Assembly: GCA_905221605.1 (NCBI GenBank)
Contig: CAJNDS010002079.1
Location: 1,786,001 to 1,850,000, forward strand
Reading direction: 5' to 3'
Origin: Symbiodinium natans
Lineage: Eukaryota > Sar > Dinophyceae > Suessiales > Symbiodiniaceae
DNA length: 64,000 bases
Shown: positions 9,480 to 18,854 of the stretch, piece by piece
Numbering within the stretch: position 1 is the stretch's first letter
Layout: each line of letters starts with the position of its first letter
The notes under the pieces: generated by a model
What the model saw: only the letters and a program-made list of their open reading frames with translations
The model's database searches: none
Told to the model about the DNA's origin: nothing
Program-made: the position numbers and the translations under genes

Positions 9480-9595
9480 AACACCAAACTCCCAACCCCA
9501 AACCTTAAACCCTAATCCCTACACCCTGAACCCCAAAATCCAAAACCCCAAACCCCAAACCCCAAACCCTAAACCCTAATACCTAACAGTAGTAT
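9480..9595 (-). repeat. degenerate CCCTAAA / CCCCAAA tract
   Basis: Loose CCCAAAC and CCCTAAA units with frequent substitutions. Confidence 0.7.
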
Positions 9596-9659
9596 AAAAC
9601 CCGAAATCCTAGTCCCTAAGACGAAACTCGAGGACTCCAAAGCCTTTTCTTGGAGTTTC

Positions 9660-9962
9660 CCGGGTTTAGGGTTTAGGGCTTTAGGGTTTAGGTTGTAGGG
9701 TGTAGGGTTTAGGGTTTAGGGTTTAGGGTTTAGGGTTTAGGGTTTAGGGTTTAGGGCTAGGGTTTAGGGTGTAGGGTTTAGGCTTTAGGGTTTACAGTAC
9801 AAACGACCCGGAGAGGCGCCTCAGGGCTGGGAAGGGCAGGAGCCGTCGAAGAGAACTTCGTGGCAGTTAGGGTTTAGGGTTTAGGGTTTAGGGTTTAGGG
9901 TTTAGGGTTTAGGGTTGAGGGTTGAGGGTTTAGGGTTTAGGGTATAGGGTTTGTAGGGTTTA
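9660..9962 (+). repeat. two TTTAGGG arrays around a 70-bp island
   Basis: 9660-9795 and 9866-9962. The first includes clustered TGTAGGG variants, the second TTGAGGG variants. Confidence 0.9.
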
Positions 9963-10855
9963 GGGGACGACTTCAACCTCACGACGGACAAGCTCGCAGC
10001 GCAATACCTGAGGGTGCTGCAGTCGCGCTCGAGGTGAAAGGAAAGACAACTCAGTGTCAATTCCGAGATCACGGACGCCGGCTCATTGCGGTTGAAGGAA
10101 TGCCCGCCGAAGCTGGCTGGAATTGAGCAACTCAAGACATCTCGTGCTCAGTTCGAGGCAGCGGCAAAGTCATTGGGGTTTAGGGCCTGAGAGCTTAGGG
10201 CTTCGGGTCTAGGGTGGGAGGTTGCTGAGCAGTTTTACCTGGTAGAGCCGCATTCTTGCGGGGGAGGTTCTTTGGAGCCGTGCTTAGAGCCGCCCATACG
10301 TCATTTCATACCTTCCTAGAATATGACTCACTTGTTCAGGGCCGGCCGGGTCTTGCAATACCCAAAAACCTAATCTCTAAACCTGATGTAACCGTTAACC
10401 CCTAAACCCTTTAAGCGCTGATGACGGTTACTTGCGGGAACTGGTGACCCAAGCTTGGCCCAAAACCGTAAAACCCAACTCCCCTAAACCCTCGCGCAGC
10501 CCCTAAACCCTAAACCCTAAACCCCTCAGGGTTCAGGATTTAGGCTTTTCCTTCCAAAGAAGACCGATATCAGACCTCAGGCACTGGCAATCTTCAAGCA
10601 ACGCGAGACTGAGCTGATCTTGACTGAGGAGGCGGCTTTTTTGCAATGTTGGGGCCAGCCCAGGGTTTAGGGCTTAGGGGTCTAGGGTTTCGGGTTCAGG
10701 GTTCAGGTTCAGGGTGTAGGGGCGTATCGGTTTAGGGGTTCAGGGGTTTAGGGGTCAAGGGCCTTGGATGGTTGAGGAAGTCAGACTAGCGCGGAAAGTA
10801 AACCCTGTAAGCTACGAAACAACCGGTTGAGTCTTGAACCTCCAAAAAGCTACAA
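9963..10855. other. mixed island
   Basis: Nearly 900 bp with only patches of TTTAGGG-like text (10180-10200, 10665-10760) and CCCTAAA (10500-10525). A 77-codon minus frame (9902-10135) begins in island sequence and ends in the array. I do not recognise it. Confidence 0.4.
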
Positions 10856-11018
10856 ACCCTAAACCCTGAGCCCTAAACCCTAAACCCAGACCCCTGGGCC
10901 CTGAACCCTAAACCCTAAACCCGAAACCCTAAGCCCTAAATCCTAAACCCTAAACCCTAAACCCTAAACCCTAAACCCTGCGCCCTAAACGCTGAACCCA
11001 GAACCCTGCACCCAGAAC
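10856..11018 (-). repeat. CCCTAAA array with CCCTGCA/CCCAGAA decay
   Basis: About 20 units, canonical in the middle (10930-10978) and degenerate on both sides. Confidence 0.8.
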
Positions 11019-11096
11019 CCTACCTTGGCACCCTAAGGGTTTAGTCTTCTTGCTGGGAAGGAGGCCTCGTTGAAGGAAGACTCGCGACTGGGCCGC

Positions 11097-11203
11097 CTAA
11101 ACCCTAAACCCTAAACCCTAATCCTAAACCCTCAACCCTTAACCCTGAACCCTAAACCCCTAAACCAGACCCTAACCCTAAACCCTCAACCCTAAACCCG
11201 GTT
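11097..11203 (-). repeat. CCCTAAA array
   Basis: About 13 units with indels, followed by two copies of GGTTNNTTCTAAATTCCCC (11201-11240). Confidence 0.8.
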
Positions 11204-11240
11204 GTTCTAAATTCCCCATGGGTTCATTCTAAATTCCCCC

Positions 11241-11960
11241 AAGCTTGGGTTGGGAGACGATGTGGCAGCCAGCCAAAGTCCAAGCACCCTAAAACCTAGT
11301 TAACCTGTTCATCGATGGTTTCGTACCTCAAACTATAAACCTTACACTTACACTCTTAATCCTTAAACTCCGGAACGCGAATCCCAAGCCCCCTAGTCCC
11401 TAATCTGATCTACCCGAAACGTTTATTGTTTTGGAGTTTTAGGGTTTCGGGTTGAAGATACCTCCCAAAGAACATACGATGACAAGGTAGGCGTGCCTTT
11501 TTTTGTGAGGATGCCCTCTTTCCTACTGGTGCCTTGTAACCCTTCAAGTATGCTTGAGATTTAGGGTTGAGGGTCTAAGGTTGATTCAGATAGAGGCTTT
11601 AGGGTACCTTCTTATGGCCGGAGTTATAACAAGGTAGGGCGTTAGAAGAGGTCATTCCCTCAGAACCATAGCTTGGTATTTCCCCTCAATAATAGGGGGG
11701 GGGGGGGGGGGTAACCCTTCTATATTCCCGATATGAATTGCTACTTTTTGCATAGGAATGTGTGCCCCCCCCCCCCCCCCCCCCCCAATTTGCGGAAGCC
11801 CGTATTTGGGGGGCTCGAAGAACCCTACTTGTGTCCCCCAAAACCCTAAACCCTAAACTCTAAACCCGAAACCCTAAACCCTAAACCCTAAACCCCAGAC
11901 CCTTAGATCTAAAATGGAAAGACCCCACAGCAGGGCCTTGAGGGTTGTAGGGGGGCCGAG
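11241..11960. other. mixed island with opposing homopolymers
   Basis: Contains a G tract of about 19 at 11694-11711 and a C tract of about 22 at 11764-11786, about 50 bp apart, which could pair as a hairpin. CCCTAAA patch at 11842-11895. No gene is recognised. Confidence 0.5.
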
Positions 11961-12158
11961 TACTTGGAGGTTCATGGTGCTTAGCAACCCACTTCTATCT
12001 GTACTTGTTACTTAATTCTAACCCTAATAGGGTTCTTAAGGAGCTTATAAGTGGGTTCTAGCTACACTTCTAATTGGGTTTCTAACCCGAGGCCCTAAAT
12101 CCTAAATCCTAAATCCTAAACCCTAAACCCTAGACCCTAGACCCTGAACCTTCAAGTA
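11961..12158. mobile_element. family A element split by a degenerate telomeric tract (copy 5)
   Basis: Begins TACTTGGAGGTTCATGGTG and runs to CACTTCTAATTGGGTT. Then 12086-12140 is CCCTAAA/CCCTAAATC/CCCTAGA repeats, after which the expected end ACCCTGAACCTTCAAGTA appears. The uninterrupted copy at 46637 has TATAAGT in place of the insert. Confidence 0.75.
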
Positions 12159-12235
12159 GACTCAGGGAAGAGGGTCGTGACTCTCCAACGAACTCGCCGC
12201 TTTCCTCTGAGCCGCCGGGGGCCCGGAGAGGGGCT

Positions 12236-12310
12236 TTGGGTTTAGGGTTTAGGGTTTAGGGTTTAGGGTTTAGGGTTTAGGGTTTGGGGTTTAGGGTTTA
12301 GGGCTTAGGG
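12236..12310 (+). repeat. TTTAGGG interstitial array
   Basis: About ten units with one TTTGGGG. Confidence 0.9.
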
Positions 12311-12697
12311 GCGGTTTCGTTAGTTTTTATCAGGGGTTTGTAGGGTTAAATATAGAGGGTCATTGTAGGCATATAGGGTTCCATCAGGGTTGTTTAGGGA
12401 TTTGTAGGGCTTACATAGAGGCATGATAAAAGGGTTTGCAGAAGCCTACGCCCCCAACCCTGAACCCTAGTAAACCCGAAACACACCATGAACCACAAGG
12501 GGGGGGGGGTACCATGGGGGTGGGGGGGGGGGGGGGGGGGGGGGCTGTGAATGCTGGCGCATATGGGGGTTTGCAGGGCTTAGAGGGCGTATGGGTTTAT
12601 AGGGTTTGTTTATAGGGGTATAATTGTCTGGTTCATAGGGTTTGGTGTGTCTGTATCGAAGGCCCTTAATGGACTTCTGAACCCTTGAGAAACCCCT
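12311..12697. other. G/T-rich island with long G tracts
   Basis: Loose TTTGTAGGG/CATAGGG words, and G tracts at 12499-12509 and 12519-12544 separated by TACCATGGGGGT. Poly(G) of this length is prone to quadruplex formation and sequencing error. Confidence 0.6.
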
Positions 12698-12750
12698 AGG
12701 GTTTAGGGTTTAGGGTTTGGGTTTAGGGTTTAGGGTTTAGGTTTTAGGTA
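12698..12750 (+). repeat. short TTTAGGG array
   Basis: About seven units, two with single-base changes. Confidence 0.8.
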
Positions 12751-13037
12751 ACCCAAACCCAGACAGGCCCGATAAGCCCAAAAATCTGAACTGCCCCTCA
12801 ACTCTCAACCCCACAAAGCCCTACAAAGCCCTGTAGAAGCCCCAAACCTCAACCAAGGACTAGGTCCAGTTTGAAACTTTAGACCCGAAATCCTAAACCC
12901 TAAACCCTAAACTGGGAAGCTCCGAGGTCCTTCTCAAGGCAGACAACTCTCGAGCCCGTGATCGTGAACGCAGGCGCCTCATGCTCGAGCGGAATGCCCT
13001 GCTCCCTGGCCTCATTTCCGTTTTGTTACCACACAGT
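12751..13037. other. mixed island
   Basis: A-rich then GC-rich sequence with a CCCTAAA patch at 12890-12912. Nothing is recognised. Confidence 0.4.
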
Positions 13038-13115
13038 GTTTAGGGTTGAGGGTTCAGGGTTCAGGGTTTAGGGTTTAGGGTTTAAAGTCTAGGGTTTAGG
13101 GTTTAGGGTTTAGGA
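13038..13115 (+). repeat. TTTAGGG array with TTCAGGG units
   Basis: About eleven units; two TTCAGGG are adjacent. Confidence 0.85.
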
Positions 13116-13221
13116 CAGCTGCTGCCATCTTGATTATGCTTGTTCTCCCTTGGCTCCATGGTGGTGCGCACCGTTGCCGCAGTCACCATGGGTTCTTACT
13201 TCAGAGTAGAGGAGTGTTACC

Positions 13222-13532
13222 GAAAGGGTTCCTATATAGTAGCTTTAGGGCCCAACTATATACCTTGTGGGGACATGAACCCTTAGGGTTCGATTGATCT
13301 GCACAAGGACATCCGGAGCTTTGGTTGCTCGAAAATTCGGCTTTTGCAGTGCCAAGGTAGTACGTCGAGGACGTCCGAATCTCTGGTGCTCGAAAATCGA
13401 CTTTTGTACAAACGCAGCACATCCGGAGGTCCAGTGGCTCGAAGGTCGGGCGTTTGTAGTACAAACCCTAAGGGTGCATGTCCCCACAAGGTATATACTT
13501 GGGCCCGAAAGCTACTACATAGGAACCCCTTT
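13222..13532. repeat. 70-bp inverted repeat derived from family D, enclosing a degenerate tandem repeat
   Basis: The left arm 13222-13291 (a half family D element reading ATATAGTAGCTTTAGGGCCC) is the reverse complement of 13465-13532 (GCTACTACATAGGAACCCCT end) with roughly 90 percent match. The 170-bp spacer holds three degenerate units beginning ACATCCGGAG or ACGTCCGAAT, described separately. Such a structure could form a large cruciform. Confidence 0.8.
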
Positions 13533-13640
13533 AAGGCCCGAGTATATACCATAGAGGTACATGGACCCTTTGGGAAAGGTAGTCTTCCGGAGGACGTCTG
13601 GAGCTCCGGTGGCATCAAAGGCGTTCTTTTGTGATCCCAT
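13309..13640 (+). repeat. degenerate 48-62 bp tandem repeat, interrupted by family D
   Basis: Units share the order AC(A/G)TCCGGAGCT, a GGTGGCTCGAAAATCGG-like core and CTTTTGTAGTAC. They start at 13309, 13371, 13419 and, beyond the inserted family D copy, 13594. This implies that the element inserted into a pre-existing array. Confidence 0.7.
13465..13578. mobile_element. family D foldback element (complete copy)
   Basis: Starts CCCTAAGGGTGCATGTCCCC, contains GTATATACTTGGGC and GAGTATATACCATAGAGG, and ends TACATGGACCCTTTGGG. It matches 32463-32575 in order of motifs and length. Confidence 0.8.
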
Positions 13641-13813
13641 GAAGCTCTTCGTATCCCCATGTGGTCTCTCACTGTTTCGGCTCTACGCTGGCATAATAAT
13701 GTCAAGGTTCCCTTGCAATGCCCCAAAAAGAGCGGTGCGCGTTTCGATTCCCATGTACGGCCTGTAGGGTTTCGGGTTTGGGGTTTAGAGATCCGATTGC
13801 TGGCCTGAATCCT
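13579..13813. other. mixed island
   Basis: Includes the fourth unit of the degenerate repeat, then unrecognised sequence. Confidence 0.4.
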
Positions 13814-13863
13814 AAGTGTTGAGAAGGTCACCTTCAACAAGTGTTGAGAAGGTCACCTTCAAC
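13814..13863 (+). repeat. perfect 25-bp direct duplication of a self-palindrome
   Basis: Two identical adjacent 25-mers each contain GTTGAGAAGGTCACCTTCAA, itself near-palindromic. Perfect identity suggests recent origin. Confidence 0.9.
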
Positions 13864-13939
13864 ATCTGGTGGGTACGACAAAAGCTTTTTGCCAAAATAG
13901 GGATCCCCTGATTCAGGGTACTGAAGTACCCTGTATGAT

Positions 13940-14005
13940 TAGCATTGGGTTGTAAGTACAGTTATAGTTGTTCTACTTCTACGAAGTACCATGAGCCTTC
14001 GAGTA
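13940..14005. mobile_element. family A right-half fragment (copy 6)
   Basis: GCATTGGGTTGTAAGTACAG, then GAAGTACCATGAGCCTTCGAGTA match the right half. The left half is missing or diverged. Confidence 0.6.
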
Positions 14006-14204
14006 ATATACCCCAGAAAATGATAGAATAGATGACCCCGCAACCCTTATTTTCGGAAAACAAATTAAGCACAAATCCCCTCCAAGCCCTAAAACCGTGT
14101 TTCCCTTTCGAGACCCCAATGAAACCCGTAGCCCAAGTCAGGCACGGATCCTGATCCCATACCACCCTATGACCCCTGAGCCCTTGAATCCTATTCCCAA
14201 CTCC
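14006..14204. other. short island
   Basis: Unrecognised mixed sequence before the longest perfect array. Confidence 0.4.
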
Positions 14205-14407
14205 TAGGGTTAGGGTTTAGGGTTTAGGGTTTAGGGTTTAGGGTTTAGGGTTTAGGGTTTAGGGTTTAGGGTTTAGGGTTTAGGGTTTAGGGTTTAGGGT
14301 TTAGGGTTTAGGGTTTAGGGTTTAGGGTTTAGGGTTTAGGGTTTAGGGTTTAGGGTTTAGGGTTTAGGGTTTAGGGTTTAGGGTTTAGGGTTTAGGGTTT
14401 AGGGTTT
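14205..14407 (+). repeat. longest perfect TTTAGGG array
   Basis: About 28 consecutive units with no substitutions after the first TTAGGG. Its perfection against flanking decayed arrays suggests recent formation or ongoing homogenisation. Confidence 0.97.
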
Positions 14408-14810
14408 GCTTGCGCGAAGACCTGAGCCTGCAAGCACATGAATCACGGCCCAGCAGCACCAAGTCCTATTAGCCTAAACCCTCAACCCCCAAAGCCTGAA
14501 CCCGAAACCCCTCCCATCCTTATAAACCCCAACCCAAAGAACCCTAACATATAGTTTAGGGTTTAGTGCAAGGTTTCCCTGCACCTAGAAGCCAGAGTCC
14601 TATCCCAAGTCTAAAAACGCCCCCCCCCCCCTCCTAACCCTAAACCTTAAAACCTAAACCCGAACGTGTATATATATATATATGCATATGTATATGACAA
14701 ACCTCATGCTTAGAATTACTGTATCTGGATGTTCGAGTTGGGTTCATGGGCTTGGGCAGGAAGATCTGTGGTTTTGGGCTATAGTTGGAGGCGCTGGCTA
14801 TTGCTGGGGT
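14408..14810. other. mixed island with TA microsatellite
   Basis: Contains a C10 tract (14619-14629) and an alternating TA run (14669-14688). No gene is recognised. Confidence 0.5.
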
Positions 14811-15170
14811 TTCGGGTTCAGGGTTTGTGGGGTTTAGGGACAGGGTTTAGGGTTGAGGGTTTACGGTTTAGGGTTGGGGGTTTAGGGCTGAGGGTTTAGG
14901 GTGTAGGGTTGGGGGTTTAGTGAAACGCTCAACCCTGCTTGCAGCACGCAAGGTACGGCTGCATTTGCAGTCCCAGTTCCGGTCATCGCAGTGCCATATT
15001 TCGTGCCGGTGCTCGACTCTCTGGCGGCATCTAACTGGGCTCTAGGGTTTAGGGTTTAGGGTTTAGGGTTTGCGGCTTAGGGTTTCGAGTCTAGGTTTTA
15101 GGGTTCGGGGTTTAGGGTTTAGGCTTTATAAAGGGTTCAGGGTTCAGGGTTCAGGGTCTAGTGTTTCTCT
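14811..15170 (+). repeat. degenerate TTTAGGG tracts
   Basis: 14815-14920 has TTGAGGG, TTGGGGG and TTTACGG variants; 15042-15170 holds a canonical core and then TTCAGGG units. Part of this stretch (GTTTGCGGCTTAGGGTTTCG) recurs at 16050-16080, indicating a duplication of array plus flank. Confidence 0.75.
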
Positions 15171-15718
15171 AAGTAGTTACCTGTGAATAGGGTCCCTTTC
15201 CTCCCGATTCTGAAGGATGGGGACAGGATATATGGGGGTCGCAGTGCAACTACCCGTACAGTTGCGGGTTGTGCGTGAAGGTGGCACAAGGGTAGCCAGG
15301 TGAATTTGGGCCCACAGGAAAGAAACCCTGAAACCTCAATCCGCGTGAAAATCCCTAAGGCCTAAAACCTAAACCCGAATTCATTCTTGTGGGCAAAAGC
15401 AGAACGGAAGCAAGTCCGACTGAGCCCCCAACCCCAAACCCGAAACCCCATTCCCAAACCCCAAACCCCTTGAGATCATGAGATGAATTAGGCGGCACCT
15501 CCGCAGAGAGTGGCACCGATGCAGCCTTACGAGCGCCACGCAGAAGAGGCACGTGTGGATTCGTTTCGGGTTTCGGGTTTAGAGCTAGGGTTTTGGGTTT
15601 AGGGTTTAGGGTTGGAGTTTGGGGTTTAGGGTTGAGGGTTTGGGGCTTGTGGGCTTTCACCGGTTTGGTGCGCAATTAGGCTTCAGGCTCAAAGGTTTAG
15701 GGGTTTAAGGGTTATGAA
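15171..15718. other. mixed island
   Basis: Includes a 106-codon minus frame (15355-15675) whose N-terminal half is QTLNPKP repeats, i.e. translated telomeric variants. Not accepted as a gene. Confidence 0.45.
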
Positions 15719-15817
15719 ATGGGATCTTCCCCCCTTATACTCACAGTCCTTAATTGAGATCATCACAGGGGAATATCATCCCTAATCAGGACTTTTAGTA
15801 TAAGGGGGATGTTCCAA
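15719..15817. mobile_element. family B foldback element (copy 2)
   Basis: TGGGATCTTCCCCCCTTATAC at the left and AGTATAAGGGGGATGTTCCAA at the right, with CAGTCCTTAATTG and CTAATCAGGACTTT internal arms. Confidence 0.8.
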
Positions 15818-15905
15818 GCCCTAAGCCCTAAACCCTAAACACTAAAACCCTAAAACCCTAAACCCTAAACCCCTAAACCCTGAAACCCTGAAACCCCTAA
15901 ACCGT
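15818..15905 (-). repeat. CCCTAAA array adjoining family B
   Basis: About ten units with CCCTAAAA and CCCTGAAA variants, directly beside the element's right end. Confidence 0.8.
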
Positions 15906-15962
15906 TTATGTTCCGTTCGTAGGTTGCCGCGACGTCGCCTGTACCGAGTGCCCAGGCAGCTG

Positions 15963-16240
15963 GGGTGGGTTTGGGGTTTGGGTTTAGGGTTTAGGGTTGG
16001 TTTAGGGTCTAGGGTTTGGGGTTTAGGGTTTAGGGTTGAGGGTTTAGGGTTTAGGGTTTGCGGCTTAGGGTTTCGAGTCTAGGTTTTCGGGTTCGGGGTT
16101 TAGGGTTTGTTAGGTTCTGGCGTTTGGGGTTTAAGGTTTAGGGTATAGGGTTTAGGGTTTAGGGTGTAGGGTGTAGGGTTTAGGGTTCAGGGTTTGGGGT
16201 TTGGGGTTTAGGGTTTAGGGTTTGGGTTTTGGGGTTTGGA
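15963..16240 (+). repeat. TTTAGGG array, strongly degenerate
   Basis: About 30 imperfect units including TTTGGGG, TGTAGGG and TTCGGGG. The stretch 16050-16105 repeats 15062-15110. Confidence 0.8.
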
Positions 16241-16795
16241 AAAGTTCTGTGGCCCAGAGCACTAGAACCCATGATAAGTTTCAGCTTTCTTGCGCACCCC
16301 CAAGAGCACCTGAGTTTTCAGGTTTAGGGTCTAGGGTTTAGGGTTCGATCCATTGGATAGGTTTGTTGGTTTTGGGTTTAGGGCTTAGGGTTTGGCAGTT
16401 TTCATCGCCCTTCCTTGCTATTACACGCCCAACCACTTCTAAGGAATATTCACGGGGGTATGCTGTAGTAGTTTAGCCGGCCTTGAGGCATCATAGAGTA
16501 TATTCCGCATGTTGCGGGCAACTGTTATAGGCACCTTTCGGGAGGTGGGTGGGTACCTTTTGGAACCTCGGGTTACGCACCTTCCTTGAACCCCCCCCCT
16601 TAACTACCCTAAACCCCAAGCCATAAATCTCAAACCCTACCCCTAAATCCTAAACTTAAACCCTAAACCCCAAAGCTCCCTTAAAAACCCTGTCAACTGT
16701 GCAAGGTTTCGGGCGAATGAAAGGCCCGTCTTTGAATTTGTGCGGTTTGCATAGGCTTCGAGTTTCCGGGCCAAGGTCATACCCCTTAACCCTAA
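16241..16795. other. mixed island
   Basis: A TTTAGGG patch lies at 16321-16350 and 16375-16395. The rest is unrecognised. Confidence 0.4.
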
Positions 16796-16950
16796 ACCTT
16801 AAACCCTAAACCCCAACCCCGAAACCCTAAAGCCTAAACCCGAAACCCGAAGCCCCAAGCCCTAAACCCTAAACCCTAAACCCTAAACCCTAAACCCTAA
16901 ACCCTAAACCCTAAACCCTAAACCCTAAACCCTAAACCCTAAACCCTAAG
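16796..16950 (-). repeat. CCCTAAA interstitial array
   Basis: Degenerate entry (16796-16858), then 12-13 perfect units. Confidence 0.95.
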
Positions 16951-17043
16951 CCCTTCTTTCGCCGGTGCAGGCGCCGGGCAGCGTGGAGTTTGAGAAGATG
17001 TCGTTCGAACGCTCTTGCTCCTTGCCTCGCATGACCCTGAAAG

Positions 17044-17180
17044 AGGGTTTAGGGTTTAGGGTTTAGGATTTAGGGTGTAGGATTTAGGGTGTAGGATTTA
17101 GGGTTTAGGGTTAGGTGTTCAGGGTTCAGGGTTCAGGGTTTAGGGTTGAGGGTTGAGGTTAGGTGTTCAGTGTTTAGGGT
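17044..17180 (+). repeat. TTTAGGG array with 14-bp higher-order unit
   Basis: GATTTAGGGTGTAG recurs two to three times near 17067-17100. A TTAGGTGTTCAG word recurs at 17111 and 17158. Confidence 0.8.
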
Positions 17181-17361
17181 TTAGGGTATCGGGTTACGTG
17201 TTCAAGGTTTCAGGGTTAGGGTTGGTTTTGAAGCTCTGCGGGCCCTCAATCCCTGCATCACCCCATTCAACTCAAGCAACTTTTTCACGTCCATAGGCAC
17301 CCAAACCCACCCCCATGATCGGATTGTGGGTGCTCCTCTGCCTACAGACACTCCAAAAAGG

Positions 17362-17510
17362 TCTGATTGGAGGTCCAGGGGGCACTTCGAACCCAACTAC
17401 AAGTGTAGTGACAACCCACTTCGAGAAGCCCTTAAGCACCCTAATAGGGTTCTACTTGGGTTACAAGTACAGGTATACTTGGGTTACCAAGTACCATGAA
17501 CCTCCAAGTA
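17362..17510. mobile_element. family A foldback element (copy 7)
   Basis: Left GATTGGAGGTCCAGGGGGCAC, core AGCACCCTAATAGGGTT, right AAGTACCATGAACCTCCAAGTA. Full length, with the right arm near consensus. Confidence 0.8.
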
Positions 17511-18005
17511 AGGTTCGAGCTAAGGCACCCGGACCACAGATGAAGGGGCTTCGACCACTCTTTCCGCCATGGACGACGAGGTGCCAATGGGTAGGGCTGA
17601 CTGTCTTCCCCTATAAGGCTCTGAGGACGCATATTTTCGGTTTATTGGCCCCCCAAAGAAGGGCCTTCTTGTGTAATTAAGGTTTTTGGGCTATTTTGAG
17701 CCATAGGGTTCCAGATCTGTTGGAGTGCCGTAGCAGAACTTCTGAACCCAGATACCTACGCCCGAACCTTTACGACTAAACGGCCCTAAATCTGCCAAAG
17801 ACTCCTCCTCTACAGTTTACAGTATCATCTGACACGACTCAGGTAGACGAGAATGTGGGTTTTCGGAGTTGTTTTTGAGGTAGGGGTTTCGGGGTTCAGG
17901 GGTGTAGGGAGGCGTAGGGTTTCGGGGTTTCAGGGGAGGTTTCGGCTCGTACGGGTTTAGGGAATTTTGGCTTAGGCTTCGGTGTTTGGGGCAAAACGCA
18001 GAACC
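17511..18005. other. mixed island with repeat family O copy 1
   Basis: 17622-17715 shares GACGCATATTTTCGG and TTTTGGGCTATTTTGAGCC with 26905-26975. The rest, including overlapping 63- and 121-codon frames, is unrecognised. Confidence 0.5.
17622..17715 (+). repeat. dispersed repeat family O (copy 1)
   Basis: Shares an ordered pair of motifs with 26905-26975: A(T)ATTTTCGG near the start and AAGGTTTTTGGGCTATTTTG later, with an indel-rich middle. Two copies only. The GGCTATTTTGAGCC core only superficially resembles the dinoflagellate spliced leader, and the order of its halves is wrong for one. Confidence 0.5.
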
Positions 18006-18106
18006 TTGGGATGTTACCCCTTATACTAGCAGTGCTTATTAGGGATTCTCGTACCCCCTATTCTAATCTCTACTAAGGACTCTTCGTATAAGAGGCAGCA
18101 TCCCAA
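18006..18106. mobile_element. family B foldback element (copy 3)
   Basis: TTGGGATGTTACCCCTTATAC to GTATAAGAGGCAGCATCCCAA with internal CTACTAAGGACTCTT. Outer ends match copy 1 exactly for eight bases on each side. Confidence 0.85.
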
Positions 18107-18113
18107 CTCCAAC

Positions 18114-18190
18114 CCCACACCCTAAGCCCCAAACCCTAAACCCTAAACCCTAAACCCCACACCCTAAACCCTAAACCCTAAACCCTAAAC
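18114..18190 (-). repeat. CCCTAAA array adjoining family B
   Basis: About ten units including CCCCACA variants, starting eight bases after the element. Confidence 0.9.
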
Positions 18191-18325
18191 CGCAAGCTCT
18201 CGGTATTGGCACCGCAGGACGACATCGCTGATTTTCGCCTTGACTGGCTCCGCGCTGTTACCGAAGGACAACACATGACTACTATTTAGGGTTTGTAGGT
18301 CTAGGGTTTAGGGTTTAGGGTTCAG

Positions 18326-18490
18326 GCTTAAGAACCCGAAAGAAATACATAGAATTATCATGTTGTTTTATAAGAACCCAAAAGAAACACAAACAAAATA
18401 TATTCCATTCTTTTTCTAAGAACCCAAAAGAAATACATAGAATTATCACTTTATTGTTTTATAAGAACCCAAAAGAAAGGGTTCTTAAGC
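18326..18490. repeat. four-unit tandem repeat bracketed by a perfect 12-bp inverted repeat
   Basis: AAGAACCC(A/G)AAAGAAA recurs at 18330, 18372, 18418 and 18463 (spacing 42, 46, 45). The block begins GCTTAAGAACCC and ends GGGTTCTTAAGC, exact inverted repeats. It is AT-rich unlike its surroundings. It could be a small transposon-like unit carrying an internal satellite. Confidence 0.8.
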
Positions 18491-18608
18491 AAGTAGTGGG
18501 AAGACGGGTTGAGCGGTTGAGGGGAGCTTCTTACTGCACCCTGTGGTTCGGGGCTTGCTTTTGTATGATCTGGTGTACTTGCCACCTTTTTGCAATCTCT
18601 TGCACGAC

Positions 18609-18636
18609 CCCCCCCCCAAAAAAAAAAAAAAAAAAC
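18609..18636. repeat. poly(C)-poly(A) tract
   Basis: C9 followed directly by A18. The same C-run-then-A-run order recurs at 33786, 35396, 49756 and 53458. Confidence 0.9.
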
Positions 18637-18774
18637 GTCATGAACTAAAATATTAGTAAGATCAACAATGCAAGAAAGAAATAGTTAATGCAAAAAAGAC
18701 AAGACAAAAGGCAGGTCTTACTCAGCCCTCGAGTTGCAGGGTGAAACGCCCCCTATCCCTATGATCCCATCACG

Positions 18775-18854
18775 GTTTAGGGTTTAGGGTTTAGGGTTTA
18801 GGGTTTAGGGTTTAGGGTTTAGGGTTTAGGGTTTAGGGTTTAGGGTTTAGGGTT
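18775..18854 (+). repeat. TTTAGGG interstitial array
   Basis: Eleven perfect units. Confidence 0.95.

Noticed and set aside
13200-13300. tRNA gene near GGGTTCGATT
   Set aside because: The word resembles a T-loop, but no matching acceptor stem or anticodon arm can be placed around it; it is part of the family D arm boundary.
13283-13840. 185-codon minus frame as a gene
   Set aside because: It runs through family D elements and the inverted repeat. Overlapping frames on both strands are open and no domain is visible.
14205-14407. True chromosome end
   Set aside because: The array is internal, flanked on both sides by mixed sequence and many other arrays in both orientations.
17680-17705. Dinoflagellate spliced-leader gene or relict
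   Set aside because: TTGGGCTATTTTGAGCC resembles pieces of the leader, but the halves are in the wrong order and no GTAGCCATTTTGGCTCAAG-type stretch occurs. It is better explained as dispersed repeat O.
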